The position numbers and the translations under genes are program-made. Shown in pieces: positions 21,979 to 33,514 of a stretch of DNA of 64,000 nt. The notes under the pieces were generated by a model. It was not told the DNA's origin and made no database searches. It worked only from the letters and a program-made list of their open reading frames with translations. Source of the stretch: Wyeomyia smithii (Eukaryota; Arthropoda; Insecta; Diptera; Culicidae); NCBI RefSeq assembly GCF_029784165.1, contig NC_073696.1:53697501-53761500 (forward strand), written 5' to 3'. Positions within the stretch are counted from its first letter, which is position 1. Every line of letters starts with the position of its first letter.

Positions 21979-22314
21979 CGCTCATTTTTTTCGCAAGCTG
22001 GTAGCTCATTTAATGAGCACATTTGAGCAACTTTGTATGACGAACTTGAAAACCTTAAGTACAACTGTCTCTGACTGAGAGAGTCAACTGAAGAGAGTAC
22101 TACTCGTTTTCAAACATCGGAGCCGAGAGAGCACATTTAAGAATATTAGCGCGATAATTATCGCGATAATTTGCAAGAATGTGCGATCACAGCTCCGGTG
22201 TTTGAGTGCGAGCAATACTCTCGAAGTATCACTTGAGAACTTTATGTCCGACAAACAAAGATGTTCAGAATTGTCATAATCTAATGATCTATCGGCTTGC
22301 GAAAAAAATGAGCG
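21979..22314. mobile_element. Foldback MITE with 20-bp perfect TIRs
   Basis: CGCTCATTTTTTTCGCAAGC at the left end is exactly inverted at the right end (22295-22314). The two sides also show weaker inverted similarity inward, and the centre holds GCGATAATTATCGCGATAAT. It has no coding capacity, and target duplications are not clear. Confidence 0.65.
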
Positions 22315-24379
22315 CGAGTATTAAGTTTTGGTAAAAAATCAGCGCGACCAATGTTTTAACCCTTAGCCTTGTAAAATATGTGACATATATAAACACTGTT
22401 TTTGTAATTTGCAAATTTTGAAATTTTAAAATGTTTTTACTCAAAAATTTAATATTCGTGCCCAGTGTCTTGGTTCAACCTCTTAGCATTTTACCTGATG
22501 GATTTGATAATTTTTTTCCAACCGTGTCATATAGAATCACAATTTATTCAAAGGCTGAGAAATAATGGTAGAGAACAGAGCTTAAGTGTAAGAAAAAAGA
22601 ATTATCATTTGACACATCTAAATAATCTAAAATCACAAATGAAAGCAAGCTTGACTCATTTGATGCTCAATAATTATAAATTATTGAAATAACACTTCTT
22701 AGAGTTTAAAACAAGTAAAAAAAACTATCCAAGTTTTCCAAAACAGACAAAACCAATCAAAAAAATTTAAATGGTGAAAAATATTTAAAAAAGATGTTTT
22801 TAGGGGAAGAAACAAATTCCACAATACAATAAATACCTAAATCAAATAAAAATGGTTTGTTATGGTGTAACAATACTTCGATCTCAAATAAGAGTCTAAT
22901 AATTCATACCTTAGTAGAATTTATACCTATAACTTGGAAGACGAAAACATGTAAAATAATCAGGTGAGGTTATTTTTTGATCGTTCAGTGCAAGAACTTG
23001 TTGATGACTAAAAGAAACGTTTCAAAATTTGTGAACTTTTTGAGTTTATCGTATGTTTATATTTTGCAATTTTTGAACTTTTCCTTATTACGGAAGTCCC
23101 AAAAAATTAAAGTTAGTGTTATCATGGAAACTCATCTTTTCATTACTCTCTGCCTCCTACACTCTTGCTATTGATAACCTAGCTCAGCGAGGTTTGTTAA
23201 AACAACTCAAATAAATGAATTTAAAAATTAGCTCAGATATGTGTACAGCGATTATAATTCGTAGCTTCCCATCTACAACTGCAAACTCCAAGTTCTTCGT
23301 GGAAACTTTTCAATTTGCCATCCCTACCCGCTAGAAACTGTTGGCGTGAATTACACCCATCAACTGCCGACCCACATACAGCTAGCTCCTACCTCACCTC
23401 CAGTCGTTCGCTGCTGCAATGGTTTTCCGGCGTAAGCAAACGTGTGACAGGCGGACAGATTGCAGGACGATGATGACGACAACGACGGACGACTGCCGCA
23501 AACGGTTGCCACCGCGAGGCGCACTGCAAAATGTTTCCGCGCACGCAACATGCACGAAATGTGCGGTTTTACTTGCATTTGCAAATTTCTAAATTGCACG
23601 CTAATATTTTTATAAGCGCTATCCATTTATCACTCGCACCGCTCTCAGCTGTTTCTGCTTTCGCAGGTATACGATGTCTAGCCGATATGTACCTACGAGA
23701 CGAGACGAGCAAGGGCCAAACGTGTTGCGTGCAGGAACGCAGGCTACCTACTATTTTCACTTTTTTTGCGTGCTTCTAACGACAGTTGGGTAAATTTGTT
23801 ATAATTTACAACTCGTCTAAAGTATTCTTAAAAGTTGTGTGTTCTACATAGTAAACACACATCCTTTTGTATCATTTTCCAATTTAACATTTGATTTAAG
23901 CCGAGTGGAGTGACAAACTATGAATCATGACAGCATTCTAATAGAGATTCGACCGAATTGCTGCTGCTTATAACTTCCCCGACAGCCCTGTCAGACTTTT
24001 CGCATTCACACACACTGTAAGGACCAGAAGTATTCTGACCGGAAGCTGAACTGTCCCGGTCCTCTAAACACGCTCACATTATAATACGTTAAAGTTAGAA
24101 AATTTATTACTTTTTACCAGTTTTGGACCAGATGGGAATTTCGCATTCTACATGCTTGCAATTTCGACTGCTGTGGGCGGCGGTGGGGGTGCGGGTGTTC
24201 ATTTTGCTCGATGGTGGGCCGCCGGCCCAAACCGGGTGAGAATTTCGTCCCGGCAAACATATTAAATGGACAACTGCAGCTGACAGGATGTCAAGCTGGA
24301 AAAATCAAACTTTTCTCTGCTGCTGCTGCTGCTCAACAAGAGCGTCTCCGAGCAAGCGGCAGTAGCGCAACTTGGCATC
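22315..24379. other. Intergenic, no gene seen
   Basis: The first half is very AT-rich. The part 23270-23760 is more balanced and has several short overlapping frames, none of which is recognisable. Confidence 0.4.
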
Positions 24380-24417
24380 ATGGCCATCAGCAGCAACAAC
24401 AGCAGCAGCAGCAGTAG
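24380..24417 (+). repeat. CAG/CAA microsatellite
   Basis: A short run of CAGCAACAACAGCAGCAGCAG, polyglutamine in one frame (end of a 68-codon frame at 24211-24417). There is no other support for a gene. Confidence 0.7.
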
Positions 24418-24754
24418 TCGCAACGGGTGTATTCCAAGTGGCATAAAATCGTGGCGCACAGGATTTGGCGGATGGTATAAAAAGGTGTAGCGCGAAAGGT
24501 TTTTGGCATAAAACTAAAATTTGATTGAGCCTTAGTAAACCCTATAGCTACAATGAAGCTGTACTGAGAATCACAGTTTTAATGCGGCAGTATTTTTATG
24601 CGATTTATGCCTAAACGTTACTTAGTGAAGCGATACAAAATTACTGCTAAATTCATAATTCCGGGTGGTCACTGAGAAGCGGGTAAAACCGAGCATTCCA
24701 TGATGCAATTCAACATAGATATTACTTCATATATTAATCCAAAAGCAAAAATAT

Positions 24755-25555
24755 TTAATGTCCTAGCTTTCTCATGAGTATCCGTGCCTCTTTCAAAGCT
24801 TCATATTTGTTGCTAAAGTGATACCAGCTCATAGAACTATCAGATCCTTCCTTGTATCTTCCATTTCTGTAATGTCTAACGATTGTAGCTTCATTTACTC
24901 ACGAGTGAAAGTATGCTGTAAACCACCAGCCACTGCTTTGACGTTCTGCACATTTGTGCGTGTTGAGAACATAACCATAAATCGATCGTAGCGAGCAGTT
25001 TTCGTAATATTTTTGAAACTCATTAGAACCACCAGCAGCCCATATTTACCAGCCCGAGTGATCTGATGCATTTTTTCTAGTCCTAACCAATATTCAGCTT
25101 GCAAGTTTCCAAATCCTTGCCGGTATTCGGTCCAAGATCGATCGAAGTTCAAACTCCCGTCGAATCGTCGATGAATTACAATCCAGCCTCCGTTTCCGAC
25201 TGAGTGATCACAATAGACGAGAAATGACGAATCGGTCGCCAAAGCCGGATATGTCCGGTACACTGCGCTGCCATTGATGGGTGTTTTTTGGCACGACTCA
25301 ATTCCGTTGTTGGCTGTTGATAAGACAATGTATTTATCCGTAAACGTTTACTACTAGTTCCAAATACTTACAAAAGTCACATTTAACAGAGCCAATTGTG
25401 ATTATTGTGTGACTTTTATTTCCAATATCGAAAATACTTTGTCGTAATTCATCAAGTTCTTCAAGAATCAATTAATAGCCAAAACCACCAGACTCGGAAG
25501 CAAGTGTCACTCCGGTGATTGCAACTGCAATAATCACTACTGAAAATATCTTGAT
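24755..25555 (-). pseudogene. Fibrinogen-related protein (FREP) pseudogene
   Basis: Minus strand. The first exon (25555-25372) would encode a signal peptide, KIFSVVIIAVAITGVTLASE, preceded by ATC where ATG is expected. An in-frame TAA follows, then LILEELDELRQSIFDIG and a phase-1 GTAAGT donor. After an intron (25371-25314) comes the fibrinogen C-terminal domain: NNGIESCQKTPINGSAVYRTY, then GNGGWIVIHRRFDGS and EYWLGLEKMHQIT, to YDRFMV. The calcium-binding stretch that should follow is deleted. A +1 frame picks up CAERQSSGWWF (the CA..GGWW motif) and finally NGRYKEGSD..SMSWYHF and a C-terminus at 24755. Between WWF..HS and NGRY there is a 36-base GTGAGT..ACAG segment, probably a shrunken intron. 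FREPs are secreted lectin-like immune proteins expanded in mosquitoes. Start loss, a stop, a deletion and a frameshift make this copy non-coding. Confidence 0.85.
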
Positions 25556-26394
25556 GTTGGCTTAACTAATGGACTTACTAGCGAAAAGAAAAGATCGCTC
25601 CTGTTCCATAGTCCGAATATAACTACTTTTGTGGCAGATTGTAGAGTTGTTCGTATTTCAATTTGTTCTACATTCAATAAAGTTTTATTTTTAATCGCTG
25701 CATCTAATGTAAACGAGTTGATGACAATCACTCATGAAGGAAATTCCCTTAATTAGCATTATTGTCAATTCCGATTATAGCTCTACAATCAATACATCTG
25801 AAGTAAGCTCTGAGATAGTGAACGGATCTCATGCTAGTTCACGAATTGTTTCGGACCGATCACTTCTTATGAAGTTTGCTCAATATTTTGGTTTGGTCAC
25901 TTGGGGTAGCAATCATTTTCCCGAAAGTAGTTATACAAATATGGAGTAGATGAATAGAATATAAAAAGCTGAAGTTTTCACCCTTGAAATTGTTGATACG
26001 ATTCCTTTTGAATGCAAGGTTAAATGAAGTAAAACTTTCCCTTCAGCTCAAATTATCCACCTAGTGGTGAAATCTATCCTCTCTCCATCCATTATTTATA
26101 AGTGCGAATTTTAAACAACCATATTCCTTCGTAAATTTATCAAAAGCGATGAACTAATAGTACAATAAATTCTATAATATCAACAATATAGAACAAACTT
26201 GTAAATAAAACAAAAGTAATCGGTCCGCAACGACTCACGAAGAAGCGTGAGATTGCTCCACTATCATCAGATTTGCGTTGTGAGTAATTGTTAGAAACTC
26301 GTTTACATAAGTTGAAGCGATTAAAAATAAAGCTCTGCAGAGACCGAACCGGCAACTGTTATTGAAGGTATATGACCGTTTATGCGTGTTGATG
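25556..26394. other. Intergenic, no gene seen
   Basis: Short frames only. A TATAAAAAGC near 25960 has no downstream coding partner. This is upstream of the FREP pseudogene and may contain its dead promoter. Confidence 0.35.
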
Positions 26395-27672
26395 ATTAAG
26401 AGAAAGTACTTCAATTACAGCCTAATCAATGTGTACGCACCGACTTATGATAAACCCGATGATGAGAAGGAGGAGTTCCATGATCTCCTTAAGAAGGCGT
26501 ACAGTGAATGCTCAGAACATGACATCAAGATTCAATAAGCAAATTGAAGGACCTGAATGAACAGTGGAGGCAAATCCACAGTACGATCAGCACCACAGCG
26601 CGTGAAGTGTTGGGTACAGCTGCAACAACCACGTCCAACAAGTGGTTTGACGCTGGGTTCCAGCGAACGACGGATGAGAAGAACCGCGCCAGAGATCACA
26701 TGTTAGCTACTGCTGTGACACGGCAGAGCAGAGGAAGATATCGAGCAGCTAGAGTCGTTGGAAGGAGACCCCGTTACCGGAAGAAACGTCAGCATTGGGA
26801 GCGTGTTATTGCTGAGACGGAGGGTCGCTTCTCCAGGAACGATGCGAGGAGCTTCTAAAAAATATTAACAGAATCAGTTACCGAAACATGTCTGTCCCTG
26901 TCATATGCAACGACAGAGAGGAGAACCTGCTTACCGATAAATCAGAGGTGGTCAGGTGTTGAAAACAACATTTTAGTGCGCTGTTGAACGGTGAGGAAGA
27001 CAGGGGCGTCCAAAAGAGCAGGATTGACATTGAGAACGATGGACAAGCTGTCGATTTACCAACCATGAAATTCAAGGCAGCTGGAAAGGACGACATTCCC
27101 GTCGGTAGCGAACAGCGGTATCGTGTCATTCATTGGATCATGCTAAAAGTGGGGTTTGATGAAGAATAACTCTTCTCAACACCGTGTACAGAATTCTTTC
27201 CCCCTTCCTGTTCCATCGTCTGTGGCCGTTGCAGGAAACCATTGTTAGTAAATATCCCTGAGGTCGAGGAGGACGCTCCACCAAATGCTCCTAGGTTTTG
27301 CGGACGATATCGACATCATTGGTTTTAACCGTAGAGCGGTGGAAGAGCCCTATGGATCTCTCAAGACGAAAGCTGCGAGAATTGGGCTTGTCATGAACTC
27401 TGATGGCTGCTAGAGAGCGTGGTAGCCCGTCGAATGTTGGTGCTGCGGTGGTGATAGAAGGGGAATTAATTGAAGTAGTCGATGAATTTATTTACCTGGA
27501 TCCATTGATGACGTGTGACAGTAAGGTTAGTCGTGAGATAAAAAGGGCGGATAGGTGTAGCAAACATAGCCTTCTACGGGTTGCGTAACCAGCTGAAATC
27601 CAGCAGCCTGCAAACCTGTACGAAACTGGCCCTCTTTAAAGCATGACTCGGTGACTTCAATCAATCAATCAA
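26395..27672 (+). pseudogene. RTE-type non-LTR retrotransposon fragment
   Basis: Plus strand, with several frameshifts. The end of an APE-type endonuclease is visible (YFNYSLINVYAPTYDKPDDE, 26408). This jumps to the linker NEQWRQIHSTIS..REVLG..TTTSNKWFD (26544-26858), then to KQHFSALLNGEED, and then to AAGKDDIPV (about 27080). The RT region has a FADDID-type catalytic motif near 27300 and then IYLDPLMTCD and YGLRNQLKSSSL. The fragment ends near TCAATCAATCAATCAATA (27656-27672), the kind of short tandem tail seen at the 3' end of RTE elements. The endonuclease core and much of the palm are deleted. It is related to the minus-strand element at 50735-53640. Confidence 0.75.
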
Positions 27673-28589
27673 TAGCCTAGAGGTTTTGGCTCACTACTAG
27701 AAAATGGTCTCATGTAAATCATCCACTTTTTTATTCAACTTGGCTGACTACTAGATCTAGTGTTTGTGAACAATGTGTAGGTATTGCAGTGATATTATAG
27801 AACCTTCATCACCACTGTTACGAATTGACGCACATCATATGCCCTTTATTTGGCACTTGACTTTTATTATACAATCGATGACGAGCCTCGTGATACGTGG
27901 TTATACGATTTTTTCGCTGTGATTTTGTTACCTTAAACAATACGATAACAAACATTAACTGGAGTGGTCTTCTCGCGCACTGCTTTACTGCGGATTCTGT
28001 TCAACATTTTTATGACACAATTTCTTATAAGAGATAATCAAAATAAGTAGGATAGGCAAAATTTTAATCAACTTGAAATGCTGTAACTTTGCCAAATATT
28101 GTTGGATTTTAATAACTCGATCACCATTGAACTGGACAACTTTTGAAGTCTCATTTTCTGACCGTAAATGTGGCCTAGGTCATCGGATGTAGGGAATATT
28201 CCTGAGTTTCGGTCGGCTGCCAAACATGCTAATTTTTGGATGGATTTGGTAATGGGTTACCTGATAAAAATGTTATTTGCATGTTGCATCACTGGCATCA
28301 AGATCAGGAATCCGCCAAGAACTCATCGAGGAAATGACTATTTTTCATCCAGAATTCCTCAGAGGAGCCTGTATTAGGGGTCCTTTACATTTTTGCTTCA
28401 AAAAATAGCGTGTGACACCTCTATCTTCATGATTTTAGGCTGCATTGGCCACATCTGGAACAACCTCGATGCTCCGGAGAAACTAGTGGAAACATTTGAA
28501 TTTTAACATCAAAATAAACATGCGACACCTCTACCTTCAGGATTTTTAATCAGGAATCTTTCGAAAGACATATAATGCCACTAACAAAA
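27673..28589. other. Intergenic, no gene seen
   Basis: Two loosely similar blocks, around 28390-28430 and 28510-28545 (GACACCTCTA.CTTCA.GATTTT), suggest a small repeat. No gene was recognised. Confidence 0.35.
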
Positions 28590-29640
28590 ATTCTAAACAG
28601 CTTTCTCTCTCCAGCGGAGTCTTCTCTCGCCTATGGAATCGTGCTTCAATAACACCAATTCACAAATGTGGTAATTCCAAAAACGGAGAAAAATACCGGG
28701 GTATATCGAATTCCGTCATGTTATAACTGACTATCAACAACATGGTTTCGTGAAAAAACGATCGACAATCTTCAACCTCATGTGCTATGTGACTACGGTT
28801 TTAAAACGCATGGAGAAACGCTAGACTTTTCCAAAGCTTTCAACTAGTTTCCGCATATGCTAGTTGTTGAGAAAATGAAACGATTAGGTCTAGCCGAATG
28901 GGTATCCAATTGGCTGTTTTTATATCTGACAGGTCGAACGGCTTCCGTCAATCTTTCAGGAGGTACATCCCATTGCTTTTCCATACTTTCTGGAGTACCC
29001 CACGGTAGCATATTAGGACCGCGAGTCTTCGTACTCTTTGTAAGTGATATTTGTGACTGCATGGCTTCCGAGAAATCACTGTTCGGCGACGACCTGAAAA
29101 TTTTCCGAACTATTTCATACGCCTCTGACCCTGCTGCTTTGCAGAATGATGTAGATAACCTACTGTATTGGTGCCTAGTGAACGGTATGGAAGTAAACGC
29201 GAACAAATGCAATATTATTACATTCAGCCGGCTTCACAAATAACAACAATTTACGTATAGAATTAATGAAATTAACTTGAAGCAATGCACCTCAAAAAAG
29301 GATCTGAGAGTCTCAATCAACAGCAAGTTTCGATTCAACGATTAGGTTTTCTTAGCCGAAACGCGTCTGACTTCGAAGATAGCTATGCCTTAAAAACACT
29401 CTACTGCGCTTTGATTCGCAGCCTCTTGGAGCATTAACAAAATCGAAAGCATCCAACGTTCCTTCGTTTGATTTGCTCTGCATCGGCTTCCATGGTAAGA
29501 TCACACCTCCTAAAGTCGAACGTAAAGTGTTGTCCCAAAGATTACTTGTTCATAACCTCCTAACTGACAGAATCGTAATGGAGGCAAACGAAAAAAGTAT
29601 ACCAACACCGATACTTATTTCCTCGTAAACTGACTTGATT
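28590..29640 (+). pseudogene. Jockey-like non-LTR reverse transcriptase fragment
   Basis: Plus strand. The longest open part is 28857-29243 (128 codons). It has LAEWVSNWLFLYLTGRTASV, SGVPHGSILGPRVFVLFVSDI (RT motif B), FGDDLKIFRTI in the place of the catalytic FADD motif, and NGMEVNANKCNIITFSR. Upstream, ITPIHKCGNSKNGEKYRG and HGFVKKRST-like pieces appear in other frames (28630-28800). Downstream, the thumb-like region is broken by stops to about 29640. The first catalytic residue of the xDD motif reads G rather than A, and multiple stops show a dead copy. The clade (Jockey superfamily) is an inference from the motif style. Confidence 0.75.
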
Positions 29641-29747
29641 TATATGGATATGTATATGTATTCAAAATCGCCAGAAGTGATTTTTTTCTAGCGATGAGAA
29701 TTATCGCTAGTAGTGGCTAGTGATAATAACCTATAGTTTCGAGCTTG

Positions 29748-30116
29748 TATCGATAATTATCGATGGTTTGGTAGCTAGAATCAGATGTTCAAAAACAATA
29801 AAACGTTGCTTCCGATGCTGACAAAAACACTTTCGCGTCCCTTTGTCAGTTTTTATTCGCTCACATCGTTTAATAGTTTGCACTTGCGCGAAACTTCGTC
29901 TAGATTTGAATCACCCCGAATGAGTAAAAGTAAGCAAAAATAATTTTCTCTTAATTTTCCAACAGTTTTAAAGTTGATTTCTCGTGATTGCGAACGCTGA
30001 CAAGGTCAATTTATTTTAAGGTTCTGGCGGTGGTGGTTGCATGCGAGGGAAATATTGATAACTATCGGTAAAGCTGAAGGCTTAACGATTCTATCGATAG
30101 TTGACTTCTATCGATA
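29748..30116. promoter_or_regulatory. Cluster of three DRE-like TATCGATA boxes
   Basis: Exact TATCGATA occurs at 29748-29755, 30092-30099 and 30109-30116. The first is part of a 16-base palindrome (29749-29764). TATCGATA is the DREF-binding core-promoter element of housekeeping genes in flies. No adjacent gene start was found, so a regulatory role is unproven; the boxes may belong to the ends of a mobile element. Confidence 0.35.
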
Positions 30117-30919
30117 ATATCGTAAAAATATAAATCTATTTCTGCCATCGCTGGTCACAATAGTGACACCCAGGCTTAGGAAAAAGACTGAAGAGCGACA
30201 CTATACTGACGACTTTTTTTTTCACTCTAACAGCTTTAAAGCTATTCATAATAGCTCACATACAGCTACAGCTTACACAAGGCAACGAAACACACGACAG
30301 CTCATTCTTGCGCATGTATTTTGTTCGTTCGGACATGACAGTCTTTATTGCTCACATGATGTCCAGTTTGCTTGGCTTGCGCTGTTGACAGCCTGCTGAT
30401 CGGCTGCGGCTGTCATCGACTCGCACTTTTACGTTTCTCCTTTTTCATAGGCCGGTGGCATATTGAATACAAAGCAAACCGTTTTATACGTGTTTCCATT
30501 ACATAGTGCTACAAAAATTGATTTTTTTTTGTGTATTTTTATGCAAAACTGAATTTCCCCGAGTTTGAACATATTTCAACTTAAGGGGCAACAATGGCGC
30601 CATTTTGAGTTTTTGAGAAACCGGTAATTTTTGTGGTTTTTTCGACGCCATTTTGTTTTGAGGCCAAATATCAAAATTCTAAGAGTTTGTCCACATATTA
30701 GCATCTTTTTACCCATCTTTTGAGAAAAAAAAAACAGATCTTAAATCGGACAAAAACTGAACTCAAAACGGTGATTCTACGAAACCGGGTTTGGCATAGT
30801 TTTAGTATATTTTTCACAGAGCAAAATAATATCGATTATTTTTGAGCATTAATGGTAATTCGCTAATATCTTAAAGTGGTAGTCAAATTATATCTTATTT
30901 TGAGTAAAAAAGTCTAATA
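30117..30919. other. Intergenic, no gene seen
   Basis: AT-rich with T-runs. A 78-codon frame at 30163 is unsupported. Confidence 0.4.
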
Positions 30920-31171
30920 TGTCTCGTCCTCAAGCAGAAAGGAGTAGAATGGTTTTGCTTCTCGCTCGCTTTGCGATGCTACTTAATACCAGTTGAAACT
31001 GTTTAGGTGTAGTAGTTTGGAGCTACCAAATACATTGGAGAAACGCTAGAGCATTAATTGCGTTATGCCCAACACGCAATCATTGTACTGGTTCCGAATT
31101 ACATCAACAATTGCGCTAAAAACGCACAATTTTGTACTGGTTTCGCACCATCCAACTTTTGCGTGAACCAG
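30920..31171 (+). mobile_element. Fragment of the 51191-52184 TIR element
   Basis: Strongly matches the reverse complement of 51191-51440. Shared stretches include GTCTCGTCC.CAAGCAGAAAG, TTGGAGAAACGCTAGAGCAT, GCGTTATGCCCAACACGCAA and CCAACTTTTGCGTG. The right end (CAACTTTTGCGTG) corresponds to the terminal inverted repeat; the left part is truncated. It abuts a SINE fragment at 31172. Confidence 0.8.
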
Positions 31172-31250
31172 CGACACCTATGTCGGCGGTGGGATTCGAA
31201 CCCAGGCGTCGAGCGTGGTTGGCGGAGACGTTACCAACCACGCTAGGCCC
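31172..31250 (-). mobile_element. tRNA-derived SINE fragment
   Basis: In reverse orientation the sequence reads GGGGGCCTAGCGTGGTTGGT (A-box-like) and then GGGTTCGAATCCCACC (B-box), a tRNA-type promoter head. It is directly followed by the terminal repeat of the element at 30920-31171, so one was probably inserted into the other. Confidence 0.6.
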
Positions 31251-33257
31251 CCGCTACTTTCATTCTTTCATTGGCCTTACTGTCGTAAATCATAATCACC
31301 TGACATCCCGCTCGGATTCGTGCCGAAGGACGTCGAAGATTATAGGCTGTCATTTGCGACAGCTTGAATGAACCAACAGACATAAGGAGATGAAAAATAA
31401 CAGCCCTTTAATTTGGCATTGCATGTGTGTGCTGTCGAATGCACGAGGAGCATGGAGAGCCGTGCAATGCAACGACAGCCGAATTAGTCGAAAACTTGCT
31501 GTCATGGATATGCAGTCTTTTTCAAAAGCTTGCTCCCACCAGCCCAAGCGGATCGAAAAGTGTCGCTATAATTGAAAGTAATTGCCGTCTTGATAGTGTT
31601 GTTACATCGCTTAATGGTGGAATGTTGAACCCAAAGCCGAAGACATCCTCCCCTTGCTGCCATATCAACCCTAGAGTCTTTAGGATTGGATCTGGATCCA
31701 ATGTAACTTCTAGCGAATCTTCCTATGTCACCGGCAATCCGCAATGACCATAAATTAAAATAAATATGGGTGTCACTGACCCATGGTGATCTCCAATCAC
31801 CAATGTCGCCTGCTGCACTTCGACTTGCCGCAACTCTGCTTGATGCTGCTCGATCCAGTTTCCAGTAGATCATTCCCTTGCAACAGTGATCGGATTGATA
31901 ACGAAGACTAAATTTCTGCATGCTAGCTTTTATACGTTACTACTGAGATTTATTCTACCGATTGTTGCGCAGCGAGCAATACAACAACAACAAATCGGTT
32001 AGTAAGTCAAACCGTTTTTATACTTTAGTGCCGATTGTGCTGGGCAAGAAAGGTAATAACTGGTTGTTTAGATTAATTTAGACTGATATTTAGATTCTCT
32101 TGAAATTTGGCTTTGTGTTCAGCTTCAGCTCTTGCGCTGCTCCAGGAATCGCATTGTGGTACTTAACAAAATCAAATGGTGATCTATACATACTTTGGAC
32201 AACAGCATAATAGAGAAATTTTCTTTTTTTTTCTTTTCTTGATAGAAATAGAGCAAGTTTGCTGACAAATAATTTAATAAGATTCGACTACTACCGATTT
32301 AAAACAACTTCTAGGACCGACAAAAAGTAGGTAATAAATTTGCACTGAACTGAACCACTAAACGGAATCCTATTATATTCCCCAAATTGTGACAGGTACA
32401 AAACTAAAGTAGTGAAAAAATAAGTTAGAATGCGACGAAATTGAGCAAAAATTGAGTATCATTTTTGACACGTTTGGCTAATTTTTCTTACACAGTAATC
32501 AAACTTGTTGACTGATAAAAAATAGTGATAAACATGCCACTTCTCAATAGCGGTATTGCTAAATATAAAAGTGCGGGATACAGCAGACACCCGGGCGTAT
32601 CTCACAAAAGATCAACGATTCTGGTCGCAGTGAGGAAGTCCATACAGGAAAAAAGCGTCTTGATAGCCCAAGAAAAAGTCAAATAACAACTCGTGTTAGC
32701 AGCCATGAGGTGCAGAATGTCAGATCAAAGCATTCGCAATGATGCTGCTTCGGAGTTTTTAAACAAACCGTATTTTTCAAGACGAATACATTTTCAGTCA
32801 CAAACTTCATGAAAGGCCTTGCGAGATAACTTGGGAAAAAACCCCAAGAAGAGTTGTAAATGCACAAAATCTTAGACCTCCCTAAATATTGCTGACTTCC
32901 TCCAGCTACCATTTTTTCTTGCAGAAAAATATTTTTGTACTTTATAAAATGCAGAATACTTGATGCGATTTTATTTTTTATCAGTTAATTTATTTTTCAT
33001 GTGTCACATCAACTTTCCAGTTTTAATGAGCACAATGTACAGCTTATATGACAACGGTTATTTTCCGCTAAAGAAAAATCACATACTTTTTAACTTTGGA
33101 AAATGGTAATGGAATTTGGCAAATCCAAATTGATAACAACGCTCACAATGATTTAATTCATCTCCAAATGAAGCGTAATCGTCGATTCACTAATCAAAGA
33201 AAGGCAAACAGCAAATTGACACCGCTATGAACAAACAATCAAGAAATATTAAATATA
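31251..33257. other. Intergenic, no assigned gene
   Basis: Overlapping frames on both strands at 31427-31921 (up to 139 codons) do not match any family I recognise and could be chance in a more GC-balanced stretch. The rest is AT-rich without signal. Confidence 0.35.
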
Positions 33258-33270
33258 TTTCCAGCAAATT
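33258..33270. repeat. Left target-site duplication of pLTR palindrome
   Basis: TTTCCAGCAAATT here and TTTTCAGCAAATT at 33502-33514 match at 12 of 13 bases and directly border the palindromic pLTR insertion. Confidence 0.7.
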
Positions 33271-33501
33271 ATTGCTTGGATTTTCGGCTCATCAGTCTTT
33301 AAGCTGAACTAAACGAAGTACTGCCTCTTTTCCTTCAACGTTTCGACAATATATTTTGTCTTTATCATTGATAAAGACAAAATATATTGTCGAAACGTTG
33401 AAGGAAAAGAGGCAGTACTTCGTTTAGTTCAGCTTAAAGACTGATGAGCCGAAAATCCAAGCAATAATAGATACACGTCACAGTCGATAGCATTCACATT
33501 A
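33271..33501. mobile_element. Palindromic PLE terminal-repeat insertion
   Basis: Two copies of the first Penelope family's terminal repeat in inverted orientation meet almost without spacer at 33367/33368. The left arm ATTGCTTGGATTTTCGGCTC runs to CTTTATCA; the right arm TTGATAAAGACAAAATATAT runs to CACATTA. The arms differ from each other hardly at all and match 4391-4528. The right arm is about 35 bases longer. The element has no coding sequence. It is the minimal version of the inverted insertion at 644-4528. Confidence 0.88.
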
Positions 33502-33514
33502 TTTTCAGCAAATT
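33502..33514. repeat. Right target-site duplication of pLTR palindrome
   Basis: Partner of 33258-33270 with one mismatch (T for C). Confidence 0.7.

Noticed and set aside
31172..31250. Possible tRNA gene on the minus strand
   Set aside because: The B-box is good, but acceptor arms do not pair and it abuts an element end; better explained as a SINE fragment.
31427..31921. Overlapping 106- and 139-codon frames on opposite strands
   Set aside because: No recognisable domain on either strand and no start context, and the two frames cannot both be genes.
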